In this document: positions 20,906 through 30,303 of the stretch, one piece after another | Position numbering within the stretch: the first letter of the stretch is position 1 | Layout: the number at the start of each line of letters is the position of its first letter | NCBI GenBank assembly: GCA_913060875.1 | Contig: CAJXSL010000011.1 | Coordinates: 110,570-174,569 of the forward strand | Reading direction: 5' to 3' | Source: an uncultured Desulfobacteraceae bacterium | GTDB lineage: Bacteria > Desulfobacterota > Desulfobacteria > Desulfobacterales > UBA5852 | Length of the DNA stretch: 64,000 nt | Translations under genes and position numbers: made by a program | The notes under the pieces: model-generated | Told to the model about the DNA's origin: nothing | The model's input: the letters and a program-made list of their open reading frames with translations, nothing else | Databases searched by the model: none

Positions 20906-20924
20906 CATGCAAATTTATTGCATG
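20906..20924. promoter_or_regulatory. Candidate Zur-type operator upstream of znuA
   Basis: Perfect 7-bp inverted repeat with 5-nt spacer: CATGCAA-ATTTA-TTGCATG, about 50 nt upstream of the znuA ATG. Confidence 0.65.
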
Positions 20925-21018
20925 GAATAATCGATTTCAAGGGCATGTTTCAGAAAAATACGGTTATCGTGCCGTGATTGCCGGCCCTTTGTGCAGGGCA
21001 GGAGGCCGGAAACGAGTG

Positions 21019-23001
21019 CTATGACACCGGATCCAAAATTTGCCGAATCTTCTGGGAGACATCGGCGATACTGAAGGGTTTTTGAATAAATCCATTGCAT
21101 CCCCGGCTCATAATTTCGGCCGCCTGGCCTTCGATGGCATAACCGCTGGACAAGAGAATGGGCATGGCCGGATATTTTTGACGAATTTGGTCGAAAACTT
21201 TGCCGCCGTCCATGTGGGGCATGATCAGGTCAAGAATCACCAGGTCGATTGCGTCTCCCCGCGCCGAGACCATTTCGATGGCCTGGGGACCGCCTTCGGC
21301 CACCAGAACCTGGTAGCCCAATTTCCTGAGCATGGCCTGGCCCACCTGGATAATCATTTCTTCGTCATCCACCAGGAGAACGGTTTCCGATCCTTTGACG
21401 ATGCGCGTCGGGGCGTCCGGTCCGTGGTTCACGTCCTTTTTCGATACCGGCAGAAAAATGGTGAAGGTACTGCCACGACCGACTTCGCTGGAAACCGTAA
21501 TGAATCCGTTGTGATTCTTGATGATGCCGTAGGCCGACGCCAATCCCAAGCCGGTGCCCCATTCTTTGTCTTTGGTGGTAAAAAAAGGATCGAAAATCCG
21601 TTGGCGGGTCATTTCATCCATGCCGATGCCGGTATCCCTGGCCGCAATCCGCACATAATGACCCGGAGGGACTTCATGAGGTTGGCAAGAGGCCTCGTCC
21701 AAAATGACAATGCGGGTTTCTATGGAAAGTTCACCGCCACCCGCCATTGCCTGGGCGGCGTTGACGTAGATATTGAGAAGCACCTGTTCGATCTGAGACC
21801 GGTCGACCTCGGCAACCACCGGTCCCGGCGCCATCTTCAGGCCGATCTGGATCTCCTTGCGCGTGCGGCCGAACATGGTGACACTCTCAGTTACCAGTGC
21901 ATTCAAATCGATTGGTTTGGGTTCGTATTTGCCGCCGCGGGCGATACCCAGCAATTGCTTGGTCAACCCGGTCGCACTGCGGATGTGATCTTCGATGGCC
22001 TTGATATGCTCCTGATGAGGGTCGTCCGTTGCCAGATCCACCCCCATCAGTGAGGCTCGCCCCTGCATGCCCAAGAGGAGATTGTTGAAATCGTGGGCGA
22101 TACCGCCCGCCAGCGTGCCGATGGCCTCCATTTTCTGGACCTGGATAATCTGTTTTTGAAGCTTGACCCTGTCGGTGACGTCCCGCACGAATTCGACCAC
22201 CCCCGTAATTTCATCTTTCTCCTGGTCTTTGAGGGGATAACTGAAAACCTCGAGCCATTCCGCCGAGGAGCCCGGCAGCCCCGGAACAAGATTCGACTCG
22301 GTCTTCCCGCTGGCAAATGCCCTTCGCGTCGGGCAGGGATCGCAGGCGGTGTCGTTACCATGATAGGCCTTGAAACATTTCTGTCCCACCAGCGGGCCGC
22401 TTTCTTTGTACCACTCCCGCATGACCGCGTTGGTGTGCACGATGGTGTACTCGCGATCCAGAACGCTCATACCGTCCTGAATGCTCTCGATGACATTTTC
22501 CAGAAAGTGCTTGTTGGCTCTGAGCTCCTCCCGGGCCTGCATGCTATCGGTAATATCTTCCCCGGTGCAGACGACGTAGACAACATCACTATTTTCATCC
22601 AATCTGGGGGTTTTGGTGAACCTGAACAGTCTTTTTTCACCGTCCGCCCGTTGCATCCATTCCTCGGTGACGATCTGCTTCTTCTCCCTGAAAATACGCA
22701 GGTTGCCCTGCTCGCAGACGATGGCCTCTTCGGTCGAAAGCATATCATAAAGGTTTTTGTACGCCAGATCGCGTTTGTGGGCGCCGAAGAAATCGGCATG
22801 GGCTTTGTTGACCATTCCGTAAGTCGACGGGTCGGACAGATAAAAAACGTGGGTGTCGATGGTATCCAGCAGCAGCAAATGCTCATCGATTTTGGCACTT
22901 GCGTCGTGGGTCTCCCGCGCGCGTTCTAGTTCGGTATTCCGTTGGCGGAGCAATAGCAGTTCTTCAAGGAGTTCCTCCCGGCTCTTGTCGGCATCTTGCA
23001 T
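21019..23001 (-). CDS. PAS-domain hybrid histidine kinase with C-terminal receiver
   Basis: PAS repeats, [17 protein letters not shown]-box, HATPase motifs, receiver ([38 protein letters not shown]). Confidence 0.93.
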   Translation of the reverse strand: MQDADKSREELLEELLLLRQRNTELERARETHDASAKIDEHLLLLDTIDTHVFYLSDPSTYGMVNKAHADFFGAHKRDLAYKNLYDMLSTEEAIVCEQGNLRIFREKKQIVTEEWMQRADGEKRLFRFTKTPRLDENSDVVYVVCTGEDITDSMQAREELRANKHFLENVIESIQDGMSVLDREYTIVHTNAVMREWYKESGPLVGQKCFKAYHGNDTACDPCPTRRAFASGKTESNLVPGLPGSSAEWLEVFSYPLKDQEKDEITGVVEFVRDVTDRVKLQKQIIQVQKMEAIGTLAGGIAHDFNNLLLGMQGRASLMGVDLATDDPHQEHIKAIEDHIRSATGLTKQLLGIARGGKYEPKPIDLNALVTESVTMFGRTRKEIQIGLKMAPGPVVAEVDRSQIEQVLLNIYVNAAQAMAGGGELSIETRIVILDEASCQPHEVPPGHYVRIAARDTGIGMDEMTRQRIFDPFFTTKDKEWGTGLGLASAYGIIKNHNGFITVSSEVGRGSTFTIFLPVSKKDVNHGPDAPTRIVKGSETVLLVDDEEMIIQVGQAMLRKLGYQVLVAEGGPQAIEMVSARGDAIDLVILDLIMPHMDGGKVFDQIRQKYPAMPILLSSGYAIEGQAAEIMSRGCNGFIQKPFSIADVSQKIRQILDPVS

Positions 23002-23248
23002 TGCAGGCTCCTCCAGCGAATAAGGTCCGGTACCGTCTATAGTGGCCCCATGGGGCGGTTTGTAGGGCTGTGCATACCAACCGCAATCTCGTGTCGAGAG
23101 CTCCTGTCAAATTATCATTTAACATGAAATATATCAATAAAGTACAAATATTTATCCCACAAAGCCCTCAACAGCCTTCACGCCACCCCGCGCTGTTCGA
23201 AGACATAGAACCTATCCACATAAGGGTGATGGAAGGGCCCCTGAGGGC

Positions 23249-23716
23249 TTAATCTGTTTTGCGCAATCGTACTGCCAGTACTCTGCCGCCGTCTGCCGGC
23301 GCCTGGCCGCTCCAGCCTTCGCCGCCATAGCTGAAGCTGAAAACCCATCGCGAGGAAGTTGTGCGGGTCTTTCCGGCCCAGATCCAGTAACCCGAATTGC
23401 GCAGTAGAGGCGTAATATTGCTCACCCCGTCACCGATGCGGGAAAGCGCATCCAGCTCGCTTCGGCTCGGCATGCGCCACCCGCCCCCGAAGACGCCGAG
23501 TCCGGCCACCCAGTCCCGGGCCTCATCCCAGCTCACGCCCTGATCGCCCCCCGCATACCACTCGAGGCCCGATGAGGTGTCGTAGACGATACCCGTCGCA
23601 TACTTCACCAAGTTCCGATCCCGGGCAACGATTTCATCACTCAGGCAAGGTGTTGCCCTCAGCATCGCGGTCAGAGCAACCACGATCAGCAGCATTGAAA
23701 ATCGAACAGGCTTCAT
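23249..23716 (-). CDS. Secreted DUF1566 (Lcl-type) domain protein
   Basis: Signal peptide; VYDTSSGLEWYAGGDQGVSWDEARDWVAGLGVFGGGWRMPSRSELDAL...YWIWAGKTRTTSSRWVFSFSYG pattern. Confidence 0.85.
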   Translation of the reverse strand: MKPVRFSMLLIVVALTAMLRATPCLSDEIVARDRNLVKYATGIVYDTSSGLEWYAGGDQGVSWDEARDWVAGLGVFGGGWRMPSRSELDALSRIGDGVSNITPLLRNSGYWIWAGKTRTTSSRWVFSFSYGGEGWSGQAPADGGRVLAVRLRKTD

Positions 23717-23879
23717 CGCAAGAGGACTCCTGATTTGGGGATGCGATTAGAATTGAATCTAACGGCTTACAATAGATATTGACCATCGCTGCCCGTGATT
23801 CAAGGACGGACCGACGGCAAAATGATCATTAAATACCAATGGTCGGAGGATCACGCGGGCGGCAACAATAACCTTGCCA

Positions 23880-23903
23880 GGATGTAGTTAATCAACTACA
23901 TCC
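23880..23903. promoter_or_regulatory. Perfect dyad GGATGTAGTT-AATC-AACTACATCC, candidate TetR operator/promoter
   Basis: 10-bp perfect arms; sits in the spacer of a TTGCCA-17-TACATC promoter-like arrangement; the same core recurs twice upstream of the alkylsulfatase. Confidence 0.62.
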
Positions 23904-24000
23904 TTCACTGATATCATCATTTTAGGGTCTTCTCCCGAATAGTTGGTGCAAATGAGCAATTGGGCCACAGGGTATTACCTCTCGGGCATCTCGGGATCAT

Positions 24001-24240
24001 AAGGGTTCCAGGCGTCAAGGGGTCAAGGATCCAAGTGAAATACTAAAAAATTACAAAGAATGGCAAGTGTGGCAAAAAGCATATGCGCTTTGTTTGCATC
24101 TATATAATGTATCGAAACGCTTTCCAAAATTTGCAGTGGAAATGGGGCCAATCGAGCGAATGCTGAAAGCTCTGATTAAATCTCCAGAGAACAAACCCTT
24201 GGCCACTTGAATCCTAGAACCCTTGGACCCTTTCTCCCAA
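24001..24240 (+). pseudogene. Degenerate IVS/four-helix-bundle (TIGR02436-type) element with large internal deletion
   Basis: Frame ending at TGA 24208-24210 reads ILKNYKEWQVWQKAYALCLHLYNVSKRFPKFAVEMGPIERMLKALIKSPENKPLAT*: family N-terminus fused directly to family C-terminus. Flanked by imperfect inverted AAGGGTTCC/CAAGG-type ends. Confidence 0.75.
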
Positions 24241-24285
24241 CAAATTGGGAGAAGAACCTCATTTTATATACTGCGAGGATCTCCG

Positions 24286-24876
24286 ATGCACCCCAAAACC
24301 CGCCCCACCGGCAAAAAAGATGTCATGAACGCCATTCTCATAGCAGCCACGGATCTGTTTGCCGAACGCGGTGTGGCCGGCGTGGCCGTCCGGGACATTG
24401 CCGCCCGGGCCGATGTAAATCACGGCCTTGTCCATCGGCACTTCGGCTCCAAGGAAAATCTGCGCCTGCAAGTGCAGAATCACTTGATGCAAAAAATCAA
24501 TGCGGACATCGGTGAACCGGACGACTACGCAGAGGCTTTCCTGCGGGGCGTGGCGGCCCTGCGCCGGAACGAGGCCTTCTGGAAAGTGTTGGCCCGGACT
24601 TTTCTGGACGGGCAGTTCGAAGGCGATGTGCAAAGCGCCTTTCCCTATCTCCGGAAGATGATCGCCCTTATTGCCGCCGCCCAGGCCGACGGCAGGTTCG
24701 ACAAATCCCTGGACCCGCGCCTCCTGGTGGCCGGGGGCACCGCCATGGTCCTGGGGCTGTTTGTTTTTGCCAACTACCTCCTGCCCGGCACCGGCCTGGA
24801 CGATCGACCCGCCGAGGAGACCCAGGATGCCATCCTGCAGGCCTTCATGGATATCCTGATTCAAGAAGCCAAATGA
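24286..24876 (+). CDS. TetR/AcrR-family transcriptional regulator
   Basis: ORF 24223..24876, likely start MHPKTRPTGKKDVMNAILIAATDLFAERGVAGVAVRDIAARADVNHGLVHRHFGSKENL (TetR HTH). Confidence 0.9.
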   Translation: MHPKTRPTGKKDVMNAILIAATDLFAERGVAGVAVRDIAARADVNHGLVHRHFGSKENLRLQVQNHLMQKINADIGEPDDYAEAFLRGVAALRRNEAFWKVLARTFLDGQFEGDVQSAFPYLRKMIALIAAAQADGRFDKSLDPRLLVAGGTAMVLGLFVFANYLLPGTGLDDRPAEETQDAILQAFMDILIQEAK

Positions 24877-25285
24877 AGCTCCTCCCGCGCAGCGGGAGGT
24901 TTCAGGTAGCCCACTTGAGGGGGCTGTAACATGGTTTGAAGCCTTTGTTTTTGGTTTTCCCTTTGTCCCGCGCTGAGCATCGGCGGAGCGGACGGATTAA
25001 GGCGCGCGGACTGTCTGAGTCCCGCGGAAAGCGGGGCGAGTTTCCGCGTGCTCCGGCCGCACCGACGACGCGCAGGATTAAGCGGGACACGGGCGGTTGA
25101 AGCCTGTCACGCCGTTTTCATGCAAGGCGTGATTGCTTCCGTTTTCTTTCACGTGAAAGAAAATGAAGAGCCCATCTATAAAAAAAACTCCCGAATCGGT
25201 GGGACCTCTCCGGGTCATCCACAGGGGTGGAGGACTCAGAACAATACCAACTCAACCCAATGCCCCCTGGCATCCCGAACTTGAC
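24877..25285. repeat. Hairpin-rich intergenic repeat, left copy (flanks alkylsulfatase gene)
   Basis: Shares ...GGGGGCT..A.CATGGTTT..., GCGGACGGATTAAGGCGCGCGGACT, GAGTTTCCGCGTGCTCCGG and ACCTCTCCGGGTC...GGTGGAGG blocks with 27395-27630; hairpin CCTCCCGCGCAGCGGGAGG at its start. Confidence 0.65.
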
Positions 25286-25289
25286 AAAG

Positions 25290-25336
25290 CGTAGTCATTC
25301 GGTTACATCACCAAGCCATGTAGTCGATTGGCTACA
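25290..25336. promoter_or_regulatory. Two tandem operator-like sites upstream of alkylsulfatase (25290-25307 and 25319-25336)
   Basis: CGTAGTCATTCGGTTACA and TGTAGTCGATTGGCTACA, both resembling TGTAGTTAATCAACTACA at 23883-23900; TTGACA (25281) -17- TACATC promoter-like elements overlap the first site. Confidence 0.6.
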
Positions 25337-25401
25337 AATACGATCCGGACTGTCCGAAAAAATTTAACTCGCCGACCACTCAAGCCCTGCGGAGGTCTGT
25401 C

Positions 25402-27378
25402 GTGAAACATCTCCATGCTTTACTGGTAATCGCCATGCTCACCGTCGTCGCGGCCTGCACACCGGAGCCTGGCGAGAATGCAGATGCCTCCGGTTTCAGT
25501 GCCCCATCGAAAATCACGCGTAAGGCCAATGAACGCGTGCGGGAGGAACTTCCCATAGACGACCCGGCCGATTTTAAGGAGGCCCGGCAGGGCCTGATTG
25601 CGGCGGCCCCACAGCTTCAGGTCAAGGATGCCGAGGGGGCTTTCCTATGGGACATGGAGCGCTTCGGCTTCATCGATGGAACGGCGCCGGCCAGCGTCAA
25701 CCCGAGCCTGTGGCGCCAGGCCAAGCTCAACAATATCCACGGCCTGTTCGAAGTCACAGAGGGCATCTACCAGCTGCGGGGATTCGATCTGGCCAACATG
25801 ACCCTCATCGCGGGTGAATCCGGATGGATTATCGTGGACCCGCTCACCACCCGGGAAACGGCCGCCGCGGCCCTCGCCTTTGCCGAGCAGCACCTGGAGC
25901 GCAAACCGATTGCGGCCATCATTTTCACCCACAGCCACATCGACCACTTCGGGGGGGCGCTGGGCGTTATTTCCGCCGCGGAGGCGATCGAACGCGCCAT
26001 ACCGGTCATTGCGCCCAAAGGCTTCATGGCCGAGGCCACCAGCGAGAATGTCATCGCCGGCATCGTCATGGGCCGCCGGGCCGCCTACCAGTTCGGCCGC
26101 CCCCTGCCGGCGTCGGAACGCGCCTACGTGGATACAGGGCTGGGCAAAGCGGTCCCTTTCGGCCAGTATGGCATCCTGGCACCAACCCGGACAGTCGACC
26201 ACACGCCCCAGGAAATGATGATCGACGGTGTGCGTTTCATTTTCCAGTATACACCCGAATCGGAAGCCCCGGCCGAGCTGACGTTTTATCTGCCCGATCA
26301 TAAAGCCTTCTGCGGCGCCGAGATCGTCTCGCGCAACATGCACAACCTCTATACCTTGCGTGGGGCCAAAGTGCGCGACGCCCTCAAATGGAGCCATTAT
26401 ATCGGTGAGGCCATGGACCTTTTCGGGGAAGCCGAAATATATTTCGCCTGCCACCACTGGCCCATCTGGGGTCGCCATAAAATTTTAAACTTCCTCGAAA
26501 AACAGCGGGATCTCTACAAATACATCCATGACCAGACCATGCGCCTGGCCAATGCCGGCTATACGCCCCGGGAAATTGCGGATCAGATCGTCCTGCCGGA
26601 AGCATTGGACCGCTTCTTCCCCAACCGCGGTTATTACGGAACCCTCAGCCACAACACCAAAGCGGTTTATCAAGGTTATCTGGGATGGTACGACGGCAAC
26701 CCCGCCAACCTCAATCCCCTGCCCCCGGCGGCCGCGGCCAAACGTTATGTGGACTACATGGACGGTGCGGATGCGATACTGGCCAAAGCCCGCCAATCCT
26801 TCGGTGAAGGCGATTACCGTTGGGTTGCGGAAGTCCTCAACCACCTGGTCTTTGCCGAGCCGGACAACCGGGAGGCCAAGGCGCTCCTGGCACGCACCTA
26901 CGATCAATTGGGCTACCAGGCCGAATCCGGCGTGTGGCGCAGTGAATATCTGACCGCGGCCTATGAACTCCGGCACGGGGTAATGGACCAGGGAGTGGAT
27001 CTGTCCAAAGCCTATGAATTGCTCAAACGCACGCCCCTGCCGCGCTTTTTCGACAGCATGGCCGTAAGGCTGGACGGCCCCGCGGCCGCCGGCAAAAAGC
27101 TGGCCCTCGATATTGTCTTTACGGATATCGGGGAAAGTTATCGGCTGGAATTGAAAAATGCGGTGCTGCACCACAAAGCGTCCATGCCGTCAGAGGATGC
27201 CGACGTCACCCTGGAAGTGACCCACGATCTGTTCGTGCGCATGCTCACCGGCCTGGCCGGCCTTAAAGAAACCATTTTCTCGGACGACCTGAAAATTTCC
27301 GGCAGCCGCCTGGACCTGTTGAATTTTCTCCGGCTACTGGATCGCCCCAAGGCCAATTTCAATATCGTCACGCCCTGA
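25402..27378 (+). CDS. Linear alkylsulfatase, SdsA/BDS1-type metallo-beta-lactamase fold (lipoprotein signal)
   Basis: IIFTHSHIDHFGGALGV metal motif, GYYGTLSHNTKAVYQGYLGWYDGNPANLNPLPP, C-terminal SCP2-like domain; signal MLTVVAACTPEPG. Confidence 0.93.
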   Translation: MKHLHALLVIAMLTVVAACTPEPGENADASGFSAPSKITRKANERVREELPIDDPADFKEARQGLIAAAPQLQVKDAEGAFLWDMERFGFIDGTAPASVNPSLWRQAKLNNIHGLFEVTEGIYQLRGFDLANMTLIAGESGWIIVDPLTTRETAAAALAFAEQHLERKPIAAIIFTHSHIDHFGGALGVISAAEAIERAIPVIAPKGFMAEATSENVIAGIVMGRRAAYQFGRPLPASERAYVDTGLGKAVPFGQYGILAPTRTVDHTPQEMMIDGVRFIFQYTPESEAPAELTFYLPDHKAFCGAEIVSRNMHNLYTLRGAKVRDALKWSHYIGEAMDLFGEAEIYFACHHWPIWGRHKILNFLEKQRDLYKYIHDQTMRLANAGYTPREIADQIVLPEALDRFFPNRGYYGTLSHNTKAVYQGYLGWYDGNPANLNPLPPAAAAKRYVDYMDGADAILAKARQSFGEGDYRWVAEVLNHLVFAEPDNREAKALLARTYDQLGYQAESGVWRSEYLTAAYELRHGVMDQGVDLSKAYELLKRTPLPRFFDSMAVRLDGPAAAGKKLALDIVFTDIGESYRLELKNAVLHHKASMPSEDADVTLEVTHDLFVRMLTGLAGLKETIFSDDLKISGSRLDLLNFLRLLDRPKANFNIVTP

Positions 27379-27394
27379 TGCCGGCCAGAGTGTG

Positions 27395-27630
27395 GCCGGC
27401 ATCAGGCAGCCCCCTTGAAGGGGGCTTAAAATGGTTTACAGCGGGGCGAACGGATTAAAGCGCGCGGACTCTGTTTACCCGCCGTAGCCAAGGCGAAGGC
27501 GGGTGAGTTTCCGCGTGCTCCGGCATCCCCCCGGGTCAGTCGAACCTCTCCGGGTCCGCCACCAGAGGTGGAGGGTTTAGATCAATAGTAACGATCCTGG
27601 CCCTGAGGGCCAGGGTTTCTCTAATAGACT
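27395..27630. repeat. Hairpin-rich intergenic repeat, right copy
   Basis: GCCCCCTTGAAGGGGGC hairpin, GCGAACGGATTAAAGCGCGCGGACT, GAGTTTCCGCGTGCTCCGG, ACCTCTCCGGGTCCGCCACCAGAGGTGGAGG, CCTGGCCCTGAGGGCCAGG hairpin; direct relationship to 24877-25285. Confidence 0.65.
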
Positions 27631-27895
27631 AAAAAATTTTATCCCTCCCCTTGCAAAGCACTCCAGCGGTCCTATTCTGAACCTATCGTGCCAGATGGCA
27701 CCTCTGGTCAGGCCAGGCAATCCTATTGATATGAAATACGGTCACCGGCCCTTCTGCCCGCTTCTCGCCCCTCCGGCTCCAAGCCCCCCCCGACTCTGAC
27801 AGACTGCCATACAAGGCACCCTGGAACGCATGATTCGAAATGTAAAAGCATGCTTCCTCTTAAAGCATCGCAGTATGTCATGAGGAGGTACCACC

Positions 27896-29638
27896 ATGAA
27901 AATTCAATTAAAACATATATCGACCTTATGTGCCCTTTCACACGCCATATCCATGGCGATCATTCTAAGCTTCACATTGTCCGCCTGCACCATGACGGAC
28001 ACCCGCAACAACGTCTCATCCCTGGCCGTGCCGGGCCAAACCGCCCCGCGGCTGCAAAATCTCGGGAATCACCAATTCCCCGTCACAACAAAATCAGCCC
28101 GGGCCCAGCTTTTTATCAATCAGGGGATGATGCTGGCCTATGGCTTCAACCACGCCGAGGCCACCCGTTCCTTCAGTGAAGCGGCCCGCCTCGACCCGGA
28201 CTGCGCCATGGCCTACTGGGGCATGGCGCTGGTGCTGGGCCCCAACATCAACATGCCCATGCCGCCCCAGAACGAGCTCCGGGCCTACGAATTGATACAG
28301 AGGGCCATGGCACTGCAGGACACTGTTTCGGAAAAGGAGCAGGCCTATATCGCCGCCCTCGCCAAACGCTATTCCCATGGAAAACTCCCCGACCGGAACG
28401 CACTCGACCGGGCTTATGCCGAAGCCATGCGTGAATTGAGCGCTGAATATCCCGATGATCTGGATGCGGCTACGCTTTACGCCGAAGCCGTTATGGATCT
28501 GCGTCCCTGGAACTACTGGACGCGCGACTTGCAACCCTATCCGGAAACCGTTGAAGTCATAGCTGTTCTCGAATCCGTGCTGAAACGCAACCCGTATCAC
28601 CCCGGTGCCATTCACCTCTACATTCACTCCGTCGAGCTCGGCCGCCCCGAGTTGGCGGAAGCCGGGGCGGAGCGTCTCTGGCATCTGGTCCCCGGAGCCG
28701 GCCACCTGGTCCACATGCCGTCGCACATTTTCCGCCGCATCGGGCGCTATGCCGACGCGTCACGGAGCAACCAGGACGCCATTGCGGCCGATGAGGACTA
28801 CATCGTCCAATGTCGGGCCCAAGGGGTCTACCCGCTGGCCTATTACCCCCATAACATTCACTTCCTGTGGGACTCGGCCACCATGGAAGGGCGCAGCGAG
28901 GTCGCCATTGCGGCCGCGGAAAAGTCCTCGGCCAGCATTCCGGAAGGGGCCTGGCGCAAAGTGCCGCTGCTGCACCAGTTTTTGGTGGCGCCACTCTTCG
29001 CCTACACCCGCTTCGGCCAATGGGAGAAAATCCTGGACGAACCCCGCCCCCCCGAAGATAGTCGTTTCTGGATGGGCACTTGGCACTATGCCCGCGGTCT
29101 GGCCTTTACGGCTGAAGGCCGTTTTGACAAGGCCGCCGGGGAATTGGATAGCCTGGAGGCAATCGCATCCGATGCGTCCCTGACCGACTACCGGGTAACT
29201 TTTTCCCGCAACGGGGCCCGAGCCATCCTGGCAATCGCCATGGAAGTTCTGGCCGGTGAATTGGCAGCAGCACGCGGGAGTTACGACGAAGCCATTGCCC
29301 GACTGCACCGCGGAGTTCTGCTGGAAGACAACCTGATCTACAACGAACCGCCGGACTGGCATGTGCCGGTGCGGCAGGCCCTGGGTGCCGTGCTGCTGGA
29401 CGCCGGCAGGCCGGCCGAGGCCGAAGCCGTCTACTGGCAGGACCTGAGCCGCAACCGGGAGAATGGATGGTCCTTGTACGGTCTGGCCCAAAGTCTCCGG
29501 TCACAGGGGAAAAAAGCCGAAGCGGATCATGCCGCCAACCGCTTCCAGGAGGCCTGGCAAGCGGCCGATGTCACCCTGATGGCCTCACGCTTCATGGGGG
29601 CGCCATCATCTAACCTGGCCTCAGTTGCTCCGAAGTAG
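27896..29638 (+). CDS. TPR-repeat lipoprotein
   Basis: Lipobox LSACT; A-rich helical repeats (MAYWGMALVLGPNINMPMP, YPDDLDAATLYAEAVMDLRPW). Confidence 0.82.
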   Translation: MKIQLKHISTLCALSHAISMAIILSFTLSACTMTDTRNNVSSLAVPGQTAPRLQNLGNHQFPVTTKSARAQLFINQGMMLAYGFNHAEATRSFSEAARLDPDCAMAYWGMALVLGPNINMPMPPQNELRAYELIQRAMALQDTVSEKEQAYIAALAKRYSHGKLPDRNALDRAYAEAMRELSAEYPDDLDAATLYAEAVMDLRPWNYWTRDLQPYPETVEVIAVLESVLKRNPYHPGAIHLYIHSVELGRPELAEAGAERLWHLVPGAGHLVHMPSHIFRRIGRYADASRSNQDAIAADEDYIVQCRAQGVYPLAYYPHNIHFLWDSATMEGRSEVAIAAAEKSSASIPEGAWRKVPLLHQFLVAPLFAYTRFGQWEKILDEPRPPEDSRFWMGTWHYARGLAFTAEGRFDKAAGELDSLEAIASDASLTDYRVTFSRNGARAILAIAMEVLAGELAAARGSYDEAIARLHRGVLLEDNLIYNEPPDWHVPVRQALGAVLLDAGRPAEAEAVYWQDLSRNRENGWSLYGLAQSLRSQGKKAEADHAANRFQEAWQAADVTLMASRFMGAPSSNLASVAPK

Positions 29639-29673
29639 AAAACCATCAACGCATCGACATGGGGAGGTAAATC

Positions 29674-30222
29674 ATGTCCGCAAAAAAAATACTCAATGGT
29701 GTGGATGTGGAAGCGGTCACCAGTCTGATCGCAGCCGTCAAAGACAAACCCGACCTGGCCGATTCCCAATTTCGAATTGATAACGAGTGGCTCGACGGGG
29801 GCCACAACCGAACAACGGTAAAGGGTTTCTACAGCGCCTGCCAGGAGATTCCGCATACCCGGGAATTTGTCGTCGAGGCCGATGAGCCCCCGATTCTGGC
29901 GGGGAAAGATCAGGGGTTGAATCCCGTGGAACATCTTCTCAATGCCCTGGCCAGCTGAATGACGACCACGATGGTCTATCATGCCGCAGTTCGCGGCATC
30001 AAGCTGCAGAAAATCGCGTCGCGTCTGGAAGGTGATCTGGATCTCAAAGGCTTTTTCCAGGTCGCTGAAGACGTTAGGCCCGGCTATGAGGAAATTCGGG
30101 TCAATTTCAAAATTGAAACCGAGGAGAAAAATCTGGAAACCCTGCGGGAACTGGTAAAGCTGTCACCGGTTTACGATGTCGTCAGCCGGGGAACACGGGT
30201 CGTCGTCGACATCGAAAATTAG
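29674..30222 (+). CDS. OsmC-like protein, predicted selenoprotein (TGA 29956-29958 read as Sec)
   Basis: ORF-track entries 29674..29958 and 29959..30222 are in the same frame, separated only by TGA; ...GLNPVEHLLNALAS-U-MTTTMVYHAAVRGIKLQKI... matches the OsmC consensus with Sec replacing the conserved Cys; bSECIS-like hairpin follows. Confidence 0.88.
29981..29999 (+). promoter_or_regulatory. Predicted bacterial SECIS hairpin
   Basis: ATGCCGC-AGTTC-GCGGCAT: perfect 7-bp stem, 5-nt loop with G at position 2, loop begins 30 nt after the UGA, consistent with general bSECIS rules. Confidence 0.72.
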
Positions 30223-30303
30223 CGTTTTTTTTAGATCAAGATTAAGGGAGGGAAGATGTTCCGGATTTCCCCGGCATGGACCGCAGGATCGGATTGCGGT
30301 CGC

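Noticed and set aside
29959-30222. Treating 29959..30222 as an independent 87-aa gene
   Set aside because: Same frame as the upstream ORF, no separate ribosome binding site, and together they make one OsmC domain.
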